From: Sulfuritalea sp.
GTDB taxonomy: Bacteria; Pseudomonadota; Gammaproteobacteria; Burkholderiales; Rhodocyclaceae
Assembly: GCA_022842325.1 (NCBI GenBank)
Contig: JALHPU010000004.1
Location: 62,001 to 126,000, forward strand
Direction: 5' to 3'
DNA: 64,000 bases
Part shown: in pieces, positions 47,943 to 56,378 of the stretch
Position numbering within the stretch: position 1 is the stretch's first letter
How the letters are laid out: each line of letters starts with the position of its first letter
The notes under the pieces: generated by a model
Database searches by the model: none
The model's input: the letters and a program-made list of their open reading frames with translations, nothing else
What the model was told of the DNA's origin: nothing
Program-made: the position numbers and the translations under genes

Positions 47943-48737
47943 TCAGTTCGCTGCGTCGGGTTCGGCCTTGCCGTCGCGAAAAGACCCGGCCAGCTTGACC
48001 GCGGCGCTGCGCAACAGCGTGGTATCGCCGCCGACGGCGATGAAGCTGGCGCCGCAGTTGCGGTAATGCCGGGCCAGCCCCGGTTCGGTGACGAAAACAC
48101 CGGCCGCCTTGCCGCTTGCCGCGATGCGCGCCAGGGCAGCCTCGATCGCCGCCCTCACCTCGGGATGCCCGGCATCGCCGAGGTGCCCGAGCGAAGCGGC
48201 GAGATCGGCCGGACCGATGAATACCGCATCGACACCGTCCACGGCCAGTATGGCGTCGAGATTTTCCAGCCCCTGGCGGGTTTCGACCTGAACCACCAGG
48301 CAGACCTCCGCGTTGGCATGCTTTACGTAATCCTTGATGCCGGTCCACTGCGCGGCGCGGGCCAGCGAGGCCGCGACGCCGCGGATGCCCTCGGGCGGGT
48401 AGCGCACCGCGCGTACCAGTTGCCGAGCCTGTTCGGCGTCGTCGACCAGCGGCAGCAGCAGGGTCTGCGCGCCGGCGTCGAGATACTGCTTGATCAGCGC
48501 CGGATCGTGGCTCATCGGCCGCACCAGCAGCTGCACCGGGTAAGGCGCCGCGGCCTGCAGCTGCGCCAGCACGCTGGCGGGATTGTTGGGCGAATGCTCG
48601 GCATCGATCACCAGCCAGTCGAAGCCGGCGCCGGCGAGAATCTCCATGCTGTAGGAGCTGGCCAGGCCGACGAACAGGCCGACCTGCCACTGCCCCTGCC
48701 GCAGCTTTTGCTTGAAGATGTTTTTCGGCATGTCCAT
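47943..48737 (-). CDS. hpaI: HpcH/HpaI family aldolase
   Basis: 264 residues. FDWLVIDAEHSPNN near residue 40, LLVRPMSHDPALIKQYLDAGAQTLLLPLVDDAEQA and VQVETRQGLENLDAI near 150 with the metal-binding glutamate and aspartate (DAVFIGPADLAASLG). The family cleaves 4-hydroxy-2-oxo acids; HpaI of the homoprotocatechuate pathway gives pyruvate and succinic semialdehyde, which matches gabD downstream. Which hydroxy-oxoacid is used cannot be decided. It starts 7 bases after the LysR gene. Confidence 0.9.
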   Translation of the reverse strand: MDMPKNIFKQKLRQGQWQVGLFVGLASSYSMEILAGAGFDWLVIDAEHSPNNPASVLAQLQAAAPYPVQLLVRPMSHDPALIKQYLDAGAQTLLLPLVDDAEQARQLVRAVRYPPEGIRGVAASLARAAQWTGIKDYVKHANAEVCLVVQVETRQGLENLDAILAVDGVDAVFIGPADLAASLGHLGDAGHPEVRAAIEAALARIAASGKAAGVFVTEPGLARHYRNCGASFIAVGGDTTLLRSAAVKLAGSFRDGKAEPDAAN

Positions 48738-48744
48738 GAGGGTG

Positions 48745-49659
48745 TTACTCCAATGGCAAGCCCTGGTCCCAGTAAGGCTCGGGACCCAGGCGCGCAGCCA
48801 GAAAATCGACGAAGGCGCGCACCCGCTGCGGTACGAAGCGGGTGCCCGGAAACACGGCGAACATGTCGAGTACCGGGATCGGAAACTTCCTCAGGATCGG
48901 CACCAGCTTTCCCTCGCGGATAGCCTCGGCGGCGATGAAGGTCGGCTGGAAGACGATGCCCATGCCCTGGATTGCGGCTTCCTGCAGTGCATTCCCGTTA
49001 TTGGCGGTGATCGGCCCGCTGATCTCCACCGCATGCGGAATGCCGTCGACCAGGAAGGTCCAACTGCTGCGCGACGTCAGGGAATAGGCAAGGCACGCCC
49101 GTTGCGCCAGCTCGTCCGGATGCTTGGGCTCGCCATGCAGCTTCAGGTAGTCCGGCGACGCCAGAACCACCGAGCGGCAGGTGGTCAGACGCCGCGCCAC
49201 GGTAGTCTCGGGCAGGCGCCGGGTAATTCGCAGTCCGAGGTCCATGCCCTCCTCGATCAGGTTTACCCGCCGATCGTTGAAATCGAGGTCGATATGGATG
49301 TCGGGGTGCGTTTTGGAAAACTCCATGATCAGCGGCGTCAGGTGCAGCAGGCCGAAGGTCAGCGGTACCGTGGCGCGAATCGCGCCGCGCAGGGTCTGCC
49401 GCTCGCCCGCCAGCCCGCCCTCGGCCTCCGCGATGCGATCGAGGATGTCGCGGCACTGTTCGAGATAGGTCGCGCCGGCCGAGGTCAGCGACAGCCGGCG
49501 CGTGCTGCGGGCCATCAGCTTCACTCCGAGATGCGCTTCCAGCGCGGCGATCTGGCGTGTCACCGCCGAGCGCGCGACGTTCAGCTGGTCCGCCACGGCG
49601 GTAAAACTGCCCGCCTCGGCCACCCGCACGAAGGTCTGCATCGCCGCCAATCGATCCAT
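48745..49659 (-). CDS. LysR-type transcriptional regulator
   Basis: 304 residues from the ATG at 49659 (MDRLAAMQTFVRVAEAGSF), which has a GGAGGT site. N-terminal winged helix (SFTAVADQLNVARSAVTRQIAALEAHLGVKL) and a periplasmic-binding-like effector domain (about 90-295). It is read with hpaI and gabD and probably regulates them. An inverted pair ATTGTA-N15-TACAAT lies upstream in the divergent gap with dsbA. Confidence 0.93.
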   Translation of the reverse strand: MDRLAAMQTFVRVAEAGSFTAVADQLNVARSAVTRQIAALEAHLGVKLMARSTRRLSLTSAGATYLEQCRDILDRIAEAEGGLAGERQTLRGAIRATVPLTFGLLHLTPLIMEFSKTHPDIHIDLDFNDRRVNLIEEGMDLGLRITRRLPETTVARRLTTCRSVVLASPDYLKLHGEPKHPDELAQRACLAYSLTSRSSWTFLVDGIPHAVEISGPITANNGNALQEAAIQGMGIVFQPTFIAAEAIREGKLVPILRKFPIPVLDMFAVFPGTRFVPQRVRAFVDFLAARLGPEPYWDQGLPLE

Positions 49660-49696
49660 GAGTGACCTCCTCGGTGAAAAATATCGTTCTTCGATC

Positions 49697-49723
49697 ATTG
49701 TATGGGGAACGCTGTCTTACAAT
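49697..49723. promoter_or_regulatory. operator-like inverted repeat between LysR gene and dsbA
   Basis: ATTGTA at 49697-49702 and TACAAT at 49718-49723, a palindrome with a 15-base centre. LysR-type regulators bind interrupted palindromes of this size; each half can also serve as a -10 or -35 box for the divergent transcripts. Confidence 0.5.
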
Positions 49724-49755
49724 TCCACTCCAATCGCCTTTCCACGGAGATTTTC

Positions 49756-50400
49756 ATGAAGCGAGTATTTGCCCTGCTGTTTGCCACCCTCCTGTCCGCG
49801 CTGGCCATGTCCGGCCCGAGCCTTGCCGCCGAACCCCAGGCTGGCCGTGAATACAAAGTCATCAGCCCGCCGCTGGCGGGGCCGAAGGACAAGATCGAAG
49901 TCATCGAATTCTTTTCCTATGGCTGTCCGCATTGCAGCGATTTTCATCCCGTGATCAGCAAATGGGCCGCCAGCCTGCCCAAGGACGTGAGCTTCCGCCG
50001 CATTCCGGTGAGTTTCAGCCGTGCCGAGTGGGCCCGCCTGTCACGCCTGTACTACGCACTGGAAGCCACCGGCGACCTGGCCAAGCTGGATACCGCCGTG
50101 TTCCTCGCCCTGCATGAGCAGCGCGTTTCGTTCAAGACCGATGAAGCCGTGGTCGCCTGGGCCGCAGGCAAGGGCGTCGATGCCAAGAAATTCGGCGATG
50201 CGCTCGGCGCCTTTTCGATGCAGAGCAAGGTGCAGCGTGCCGATGCGGACGCCACCGCCGCGCGCATCGGCGGCGTACCTGCGCTGGCCGTCGACGGCAA
50301 GTTCCTGATCAACAACGAAGTCGCCAACAACTACGAGCACCTGCTGCAGATCACCGACACCGTCATCGTCAAGGCCCGCCAGGATCGCAAGGGTAAATAA
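49756..50400 (+). CDS. dsbA: thiol-disulfide interchange protein DsbA
   Basis: 214 residues, start at the ATG with GGAGA 7 bases before it. Signal peptide (residues 1-24, ending SLAAEPQ), thioredoxin fold with active site CPHC (FFSYGCPHCSDFHP near residue 54) and cis-proline in GGVPALAVDGKF near 176. It oxidises cysteines of exported proteins and is reoxidised by DsbB, encoded next (3-bp gap). Confidence 0.94.
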   Translation: MKRVFALLFATLLSALAMSGPSLAAEPQAGREYKVISPPLAGPKDKIEVIEFFSYGCPHCSDFHPVISKWAASLPKDVSFRRIPVSFSRAEWARLSRLYYALEATGDLAKLDTAVFLALHEQRVSFKTDEAVVAWAAGKGVDAKKFGDALGAFSMQSKVQRADADATAARIGGVPALAVDGKFLINNEVANNYEHLLQITDTVIVKARQDRKGK

Positions 50401-50403
50401 GCC

Positions 50404-50919
50404 ATGTCGCTGTTGCGCCCGCTCATGGCACCGCGCGGGCTGATTGCCGCCACCGGCCTTGCCGCTGCCGGTCTGGTCGGGGGCGGCCTGATCCTGGCGC
50501 ATACCCTGAATCTCGCCGCCTGCCCGTTGTGCATTCTGCAGCGCATGCTCTACCTGTTGCTGACGCTCGAAGCGGCGACGATCCTGACCCTGGCCGGATC
50601 GCCTCGGGCGCGGCGCCTCGGCGCCGCGGTGATGGCTGCCACGACGCTGACCGGTGCCGGCATCGCGGCCTACCAGACCTGGTTGCAGCGCTTCGCCAGG
50701 GGCGTCAGCTGTACCGCGGATCAGCCGTGGTGGGAGCACCTCGTGAATTGGGCCGGCAGCGTCTGGCCGCTGATGTTCGAAGCCTCCGGCCTGTGCTCCG
50801 AGGCCGGCTGGAAGTTTCTCGGCCTGTCGATCGCCGAATGGTCGCTGATCGCCTTCAGCTCGATGACCATCGCGATGCTGTCGGTGATCCTGCGCCCTGC
50901 GGAACGCAGCGCGCGATAG
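50404..50919 (+). CDS. dsbB: disulfide bond formation protein DsbB
   Basis: 171 residues, four membrane helices. Cysteine pair 1 is in AACPLCILQRM near residue 40; pair 2 is formed by VSCTAD near 100 and GLCSEAG near 130. DsbB reoxidises DsbA with quinones. It is cotranscribed with dsbA and converges with the next gene. Confidence 0.93.
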   Translation: MSLLRPLMAPRGLIAATGLAAAGLVGGGLILAHTLNLAACPLCILQRMLYLLLTLEAATILTLAGSPRARRLGAAVMAATTLTGAGIAAYQTWLQRFARGVSCTADQPWWEHLVNWAGSVWPLMFEASGLCSEAGWKFLGLSIAEWSLIAFSSMTIAMLSVILRPAERSAR

Positions 50920-50945
50920 TCGAAGGCGTACTGCGCCAAAGCTGT

Positions 50946-51581
50946 CTAGTGCTGTTCGCGGTCGCTCATCAGGGCCGCAGCTTCCGTCGCCGTCAGAAAC
51001 TTCCAGGGCAGCGGAATCAGCCCGGGCACCTTCGCCATGTACCTGCGATAGGTCTCGCCATAGCCGGCAATGAGCTTGCCCTCCTCCAGCTTCGAGCCGA
51101 CCATCAGGTATGCCGTGATCATCAGCGCCGAAACCAGCAGCGGCCCGTTCATGTCGCGGCTCCAGATCAGCACCAGCCCGATGCAGTACCAGGGATGGCG
51201 GACAAAGCGATGGATGAATGACACTTTGAAGCTCTCCGGGTCTTCGTTGCCTTGTGTCCGCAACTGGCGCAGGCCGAGGAACTCGCCCATGTCGTAACTG
51301 CGACCGGTGGCGAGAAAACCCAGAACGGCCGCCAGCGCAAAGCCGTTGGCCAGCCAGCCCCAGGCGCCGCGCCACTGCCAGAGCCAGTCGCTCTCGGCGG
51401 CATAGACCAGCCAGAGTACCGGCAGCAGCGTCACCGTCGCAAGTGAATTGAAGGCCAGGCGGTAGCCGGGCATGGCTTGCGGCCAGCGACCGGCAATCCA
51501 GGCCTTGAAGCTCGATGCGGCCAGCATCGAATGCAACACGAAATAGACCAGCCAGGCCAGGGCAATCGCAGCCAGTTGCAT
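50946..51581 (-). CDS. NnrU/isoprenylcysteine methyltransferase-like membrane protein
   Basis: 211 residues with five or six hydrophobic helices. The C-terminal half has the phospholipid/isoprenylcysteine methyltransferase pattern FVRHPWYCIGLVLIWSRD near residue 125 and GYGETYRRYMAKVPGLIP near 173; the N-terminal part resembles NnrU. Substrate unknown. It is 15 bp downstream of livM but may be independent. Confidence 0.75.
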   Translation of the reverse strand: MQLAAIALAWLVYFVLHSMLAASSFKAWIAGRWPQAMPGYRLAFNSLATVTLLPVLWLVYAAESDWLWQWRGAWGWLANGFALAAVLGFLATGRSYDMGEFLGLRQLRTQGNEDPESFKVSFIHRFVRHPWYCIGLVLIWSRDMNGPLLVSALMITAYLMVGSKLEEGKLIAGYGETYRRYMAKVPGLIPLPWKFLTATEAAALMSDREQH

Positions 51582-51596
51582 GACGATGCGGAGCTC

Positions 51597-52535
51597 TCAG
51601 CCCGGCTTCTGCCCGATCATTCGCTGGTAGAGCGCCAGCGATTCGCCGACGATGCCGCGGCGGAAGGCCAGCACGCAGATCACGAAAATCGCGCCCATGA
51701 TCACGGTCACCAGCGAGCCGACCTTGTCGGCCAGTTCGTTCTGCAGGGTGATGATCACCGTAGCGCCGACCACCGGGCCGAACACCGTGCCCATGCCGCC
51801 CAGCAGCGTCATCAGCACCACCTCGCCCGAGGTGTGCCAGTGGGCGTCGGTCAGCGTGGCGAACTTGAACACCAGGGTCTTGGTCGCACCGGCCAGGCCG
51901 GCGAGTCCGGCCGAGAGCACGAAGGCCAGCAACTTGTACTTGGCCACGTCGTAGCCCAGCGAGATCGCCCGCGGCTCGTTCTCGCGGATGGCCTTGAGGA
52001 TCTGCCCGAAAGGCGAATGGATGGTGCGCTGGATCAGCCAGAAGGAGCCGACGAAGATCGCCAGCACGAGATAGTAGAGGTTGATGTCATTGGCCAGGTC
52101 AAGGCCGAACAGGGTGCCGCGCGGGACGCCCTGCAGGCCGTCCTCGCCGCCGGTGAACGGCGCCTGGAGGAAGAAGAAAAATACCATCTGCGCCAGCGCC
52201 AGCGTCACCATGGCGAAGTAGATGCCCTGGCGGCGGATGGCAAGGCTGCCGATGACCCAGCCCAGCAGCGTCGCCGCGCCGGTGCCGGCGAGCAGGCCGA
52301 GCAGCGTCGGCAGTTCCCATACCTTCAGTGCGTGGCCGGTCACATAGGCCGCGCTGCCGAGGAACACCGCATGGCCGAAGGACAAGAGGCCGGTGTAGCC
52401 CAGCAGCAGGTTGAAGGCGCAGGCGAACAGCGCAAAGCACAGCACCTTCATGACCAGGATCGGGTAGATGAACATCGGCGCCAGCAGCAGCAGGCCGAGG
52501 CCGATCAGGTAGGCGACAGTGACGCGGCGGCTCAT
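51597..52535 (-). CDS. livM: branched-chain amino acid ABC transporter permease LivM
   Basis: 312 residues, about nine helices. Typical SFGHAVFLGSAAYVTGHAL near residue 52 and the EEA-like loop AIRENEPRAISLGYDV near 195. The start at 52535 overlaps the livH stop (ATGA). Part of the livGF-SBP-livHM operon. Confidence 0.93.
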   Translation of the reverse strand: MSRRVTVAYLIGLGLLLLAPMFIYPILVMKVLCFALFACAFNLLLGYTGLLSFGHAVFLGSAAYVTGHALKVWELPTLLGLLAGTGAATLLGWVIGSLAIRRQGIYFAMVTLALAQMVFFFFLQAPFTGGEDGLQGVPRGTLFGLDLANDINLYYLVLAIFVGSFWLIQRTIHSPFGQILKAIRENEPRAISLGYDVAKYKLLAFVLSAGLAGLAGATKTLVFKFATLTDAHWHTSGEVVLMTLLGGMGTVFGPVVGATVIITLQNELADKVGSLVTVIMGAIFVICVLAFRRGIVGESLALYQRMIGQKPG

Positions 52536-53419
52536 TTCTCTCTCCCGAACAGGCCGGCCGGCCGGATCATCAGCACCACCGCCATGATCATGAACACCAC
52601 CGTGGCACTGGCCTCGGGCCAGAACACTTTTGTCATGCCTTCGATGATGCCGAGCCCGAGGCCCGTCACCACCGAACCGAGGATCGAGCCCATGCCACCG
52701 ATCACGACGACGGCGAACACGATGATGATCAGGTTGGAGCCCATCAGCGGACCGACCTGGGACGCCGGGGCGGCGAGCACACCGGCAAAGCCGGCCAGGC
52801 CGACGCCGAAACCGTAGGTCAGCATCACCATCAGCGGCACGTTGATGCCGAAGGCCTGGGTCAGTTTCGGGTTCTCGGTGGCCGCGCGCAGATAGGCACC
52901 CAGCCGCGTCTTCTCGATCACGTACCAGGTGGCGAGGCACACCGACAATGAGGCGACAATGATCCAGGCGCGGTACTTGGGCAGGAACATGAAGCCGAGG
53001 TTGAAGGCGCCCGAAAGCTCCTCCGGAATCGAATACGGTTGGCCGGCGACGCCGTACAGGTCGCGAAACAGGCCCTCGATCATCAGCGCCAGGCCGAAGG
53101 TCAGCAGCAGGCCGTAGAGGTGGTCGAGCTTGTAGAGCCATTGCAGCATCAGGCGTTCGATGGCGATGCCGATGATGCCGACGCTGATCGGCGCCAGCAC
53201 CAGCGCCCACCAATAGCCGATGCCAAGATACTCGAGGCCGATCCAGGTCAGCATGGCGCCCGTCATATAAAGGGCGCCATGGGCGAAGTTGATGATGTTC
53301 AGCATGCCGAAGATCACGGCAAGCCCCAGGCTCAGAACGGCGTAGAAGGACCCATTGACCAGCCCCAGCATGAGCTGGCCCATCAGGGCCTGAACCGGTA
53401 CGCCGAAAATCTCCGTCAT
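52532..53419 (-). CDS. livH: branched-chain amino acid ABC transporter permease LivH
   Basis: 295 residues, about eight helices: GLVNGSFYAVLSLGLAVIFGMLNIINFAHGALYM near the N-terminus and GINVPLMVMLTYGFGVGLAGFAGVLAAP near 200. It is the first of the two permease subunits and coupled to livM. It follows the binding-protein gene by 29 bp. Confidence 0.94.
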   Translation of the reverse strand: MTEIFGVPVQALMGQLMLGLVNGSFYAVLSLGLAVIFGMLNIINFAHGALYMTGAMLTWIGLEYLGIGYWWALVLAPISVGIIGIAIERLMLQWLYKLDHLYGLLLTFGLALMIEGLFRDLYGVAGQPYSIPEELSGAFNLGFMFLPKYRAWIIVASLSVCLATWYVIEKTRLGAYLRAATENPKLTQAFGINVPLMVMLTYGFGVGLAGFAGVLAAPASQVGPLMGSNLIIIVFAVVVIGGMGSILGSVVTGLGLGIIEGMTKVFWPEASATVVFMIMAVVLMIRPAGLFGREK

Positions 53420-53448
53420 GCGAACATCTCCTGCAGGAACAGCGCTAC

Positions 53449-54678
53449 TTACTTCTTGGCTACAGCAGCGCAGCGCGAAGCCGACATCGGCTGAAAGGCC
53501 TCGTTACCAGGGATCACCTGTTTCACATGGTAGTAGTCCCACGGCTCTGTCGATTCGCCCGGCTTCTTGACTTCGACCAGGTACATGTCATGGACCATGC
53601 GGCCGTCCTCGCGAATCTTGCCGCCCTTGGCGAAGGCGTCATTGATCGGCGTGGCCTTCATCTGCTTCATCACCGCCGCCGTGTCATCCGTTCCGGCAGC
53701 CTGTACCGCCTTCAGGTAATGCAGCACCGCTGAATAGGTGCCGGCCGGCAGCATGTTCGGCATGGCTTTGTGCTTGCTGAAGAAACGGCGACTGAATTCG
53801 CGCGTTTCCTTGTTCAGGTTCCAGTAGAAACCCTCGGTAAACATCATGCCTTGCGTAGTCTGCAAACCCAGGGCGTGAATGTCGACCACCGTAGTAAGCA
53901 GGCCGACCAGAGTCTGGCCCTTGGTGATGCCGAACTCGTTGGCCGCCTTGATCGAATTGATGGTGTCGCCGCCGGCGTTGGCCAGACCGATCACCTTGGC
54001 CTTAGACGCCTGCGCCTGGAGCAGGAAGGACGAGAAGTCCGACGCATTCAGCGGATGGCGCACGGCGCCGAGCACCTTGCCGCCGTTGGCCTTCACCGCC
54101 TCCATGGTGTCCTTTTCCAGCGAATGGCCAAAGGCATAGTCGGCGGTCAGGAAGAACCAGCTGTCCTTGCCCTGCTTGGTCACGGCCTTGCCCGGACCGT
54201 TGGCCAGCGCGTAGGTGTCATAGACGTAATGCACGACGTTGTTCGGCGCGCAATCCTCGTTGGTCAGGCGCGTTGACGCGGCGCCGGTGTTGAGCATGAT
54301 CTTGTTCTTTTCCGTCGTCACCTTGGCCACGGCGATGGCCACACCGGAATTCAGCACGTCGGTGACCATGTCCACGCCTTGCGTGTCGTACCACTCGCGC
54401 ACCTTGTTGGAGCCCACGTCGGCCTTGTTCTGGTGATCGGCGGAGACCAGCTCGATCTTGAACTTGGGCTTGAACTGCGCCTTGAAATCCTCGATCGCCA
54501 TCTCGGCGCCGATCACCGAGCCCTTGCCGCCGAGGGCGGAATACACGCCGGACATGTCGGTCAGCACGGCGATCTTGACCACATCGCCGGAGATCTTGCC
54601 CGCCTGGGCCAGCGCGGTTCCGGCCACCGGCATGAGCATCGTGGAAAGGGCCAGGGCCAACAGTTTGCGTTTCATCAT
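53449..54678 (-). CDS. branched-chain amino acid-type ABC substrate-binding protein
   Basis: 409 residues, signal peptide residues 1-24 (LLALALSTMLMPVAGTALAQA). LivK/AmiC-like type I binding fold (VKIAVLTDMSGVYSALGGKG, ADYAFGHSLEKDTMEAV). Lacks close similarity to the other binding protein at 38871. The start at 54678 follows GGAGACACC; upstream of it the longer frame is not needed. Central member of the liv operon; ligand probably an amino or other organic acid. Confidence 0.92.
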   Translation of the reverse strand: MMKRKLLALALSTMLMPVAGTALAQAGKISGDVVKIAVLTDMSGVYSALGGKGSVIGAEMAIEDFKAQFKPKFKIELVSADHQNKADVGSNKVREWYDTQGVDMVTDVLNSGVAIAVAKVTTEKNKIMLNTGAASTRLTNEDCAPNNVVHYVYDTYALANGPGKAVTKQGKDSWFFLTADYAFGHSLEKDTMEAVKANGGKVLGAVRHPLNASDFSSFLLQAQASKAKVIGLANAGGDTINSIKAANEFGITKGQTLVGLLTTVVDIHALGLQTTQGMMFTEGFYWNLNKETREFSRRFFSKHKAMPNMLPAGTYSAVLHYLKAVQAAGTDDTAAVMKQMKATPINDAFAKGGKIREDGRMVHDMYLVEVKKPGESTEPWDYYHVKQVIPGNEAFQPMSASRCAAVAKK

Positions 54679-54718
54679 GGTGTCTCCTCCTTGGTAAAAA
54701 TTGACGGGGTCGGAAGCT

Positions 54719-55426
54719 TCAGACCCCGAGGTACTCCTGCAGCAAATGCTGCTTTTCGCTGATTTCGTGCTGCGCAATTTCCTCCATTACCTGCCCATGT
54801 TCGACGATGAACATGCGGTCGGCCAATGGTGCGGCGAAGCGGAAGTTCTGCTCCACCAGAATGATGGTGTAATCGCGCTGCTTGAGCATCCTGATCACCT
54901 CGCCCAGCTTTTGCACGATCACCGGGGCCAGACCCTCGGACACCTCGTCGAGCAGCAGCAGCTTGGCCCCGGTGCGCAGGATACGCGCCATGGCCAGCAT
55001 CTGCTGTTCGCCACCCGAGAGCCGCGTGCCCTGGCTGTTGCGGCGTTCCTTGAGGTTCGGGAAGATGTCGTACAACTCGTCCAGACTCATGCCGCCGCTG
55101 CCCACCTGCGGCGGCAGCAGCAGGTTTTCCTCGCAGCTGAGGCTGGCGTAGATGCCGCGCTCCTCCGGGCAGTAGCCGACACCCAGCTGGGCGATACGGT
55201 GCGAAGGCATGTCGATGACTTCGCGACCGTTGAGCATGATCGACCCGGTGCGACGCCCGGTCAGGCCGAGAATCGCGCGCAAGGTCGTGGTGCGCCCCGC
55301 GCCGTTGCGCCCCAGCAGGGAAATGCACTCGCCGCGCCGCACCGTGAAATCCATGCCATGCAGCACATGCGATTCGCCGTAGAAAGCATGGAGGTCGGAA
55401 ACGCGGAGAAATTCCGTCGCGCTCAT
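54719..55426 (-). CDS. livF: branched-chain amino acid ABC transporter ATP-binding protein LivF, Walker A lysine replaced
   Basis: 235 residues. Signature LSGGEQQMLAMARIL near residue 136, Walker B LLLDEVSEGLAP near 158 and the LivF-specific IILVEQNFRFA. The Walker A loop reads GRNGAGRT (residues 39-46), with arginine R45 where lysine is invariant in most ABC ATPases; the codon is CGC. This may be a LivF subfamily trait or a change that lowers ATP use. It starts one base from the livG stop. Confidence 0.92.
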   Translation of the reverse strand: MSATEFLRVSDLHAFYGESHVLHGMDFTVRRGECISLLGRNGAGRTTTLRAILGLTGRRTGSIMLNGREVIDMPSHRIAQLGVGYCPEERGIYASLSCEENLLLPPQVGSGGMSLDELYDIFPNLKERRNSQGTRLSGGEQQMLAMARILRTGAKLLLLDEVSEGLAPVIVQKLGEVIRMLKQRDYTIILVEQNFRFAAPLADRMFIVEHGQVMEEIAQHEISEKQHLLQEYLGV

Positions 55427-55427
55427 T

Positions 55428-56207
55428 TCAGTGTCCCGCCGGCGAAGCCAGTTCGGCGACCTCGGTACCCATGTAGGCTTCGATCACCAGCGGGTTGGCC
55501 GCCACTTCGGCATACGGCCCTTCGGCCAGCACCGAGCCGCGGGCAAGCACCGTCAGCGTGTCGGAAATGCCGGCCACCACTTTCATGTTGTGTTCGACCA
55601 TGAGGATGGTGCGGTTGGCCGACACCTGCTTGATCAGTTGCATGACCCGATCGACGTCTTCGTGGCCCATGCCCTGGGTCGGCTCGTCGAGCAGCATCAA
55701 CTCCGGATCGAGCGCCAGGGTGGTGGCGATTTCCAGTGCACGCTTGCGCCCGTAGGGCATTTCCACGGTCACCATGTCGGCGTAGGTTTCGAGGCCGACC
55801 GAGGTCAGCAGTTCCATGGCACGGTCGTTGAGCAGATTGAGGCTGCGGTCCGACTTCCAGAAATGGAAGCTGGTGCCCAGCTTGCGCTGCAGCGCAATGC
55901 GCACGTTTTCCATCACGGTCAGATGGGGAAATACCGCCGAGATCTGGAAGGAGCGCACGATTCCGCGCCGGGCGATCCGCTCGGGTGCCTCACGGGTAAT
56001 GTCCACACCGTTGAAGCGGATTTCGCCGCGTGTCGGTTCGAGAAACTTGGTCAGCAGATTGAAGCAGGTGGTCTTGCCCGCCCCATTAGGCCCGATCAGC
56101 GCATGGATATGACCGCGCCTGACTTTCAGGTCCACGCCATTCACCGCAACGAAGCCACGGAATTCCTTGACGAGACCGCTGGTCTCGAGAATGCAATCTT
56201 CGGCCAT
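55428..56207 (-). CDS. livG: branched-chain amino acid ABC transporter ATP-binding protein LivG
   Basis: 259 residues from MAEDCILETSGL at 56207, which has a GAG site; longer in-frame starts lie upstream. Walker A GPNGAGKTTCFNLLTKF is near residue 38, Walker B MLLDEPTQGMGHED near 168, with the LivG-type insertion between them (GTSFHFWKSDRSL). The ABC signature is a variant, YGRKRALEIATTLALDP, as often seen in LivG. It is first in the liv operon, with a good promoter at 56269-56297. Confidence 0.93.
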   Translation of the reverse strand: MAEDCILETSGLVKEFRGFVAVNGVDLKVRRGHIHALIGPNGAGKTTCFNLLTKFLEPTRGEIRFNGVDITREAPERIARRGIVRSFQISAVFPHLTVMENVRIALQRKLGTSFHFWKSDRSLNLLNDRAMELLTSVGLETYADMVTVEMPYGRKRALEIATTLALDPELMLLDEPTQGMGHEDVDRVMQLIKQVSANRTILMVEHNMKVVAGISDTLTVLARGSVLAEGPYAEVAANPLVIEAYMGTEVAELASPAGH

Positions 56208-56268
56208 CAAGCTCTTTTCTTTGTTGGCAGGGCATCGACCATCGACACCGCCGTCTCTGTTGCGGCTG

Positions 56269-56297
56269 ATTATGCTGTGAGCCTCCGGTTTGTGCAA
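56269..56297 (-). promoter_or_regulatory. promoter of the liv operon
   Basis: On the minus strand TTGCAC (56292-56297), a 17-base spacer and CATAAT (56269-56274), about 62 bases before the livG ATG. Confidence 0.7.
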
Positions 56298-56378
56298 GCA
56301 AGCAGGGAATCAGTGACAGCGGAATAACCACTTGCACGAGCAGTTGCATAGTTAACATCCTGCCATTAGGCTGCAAGC

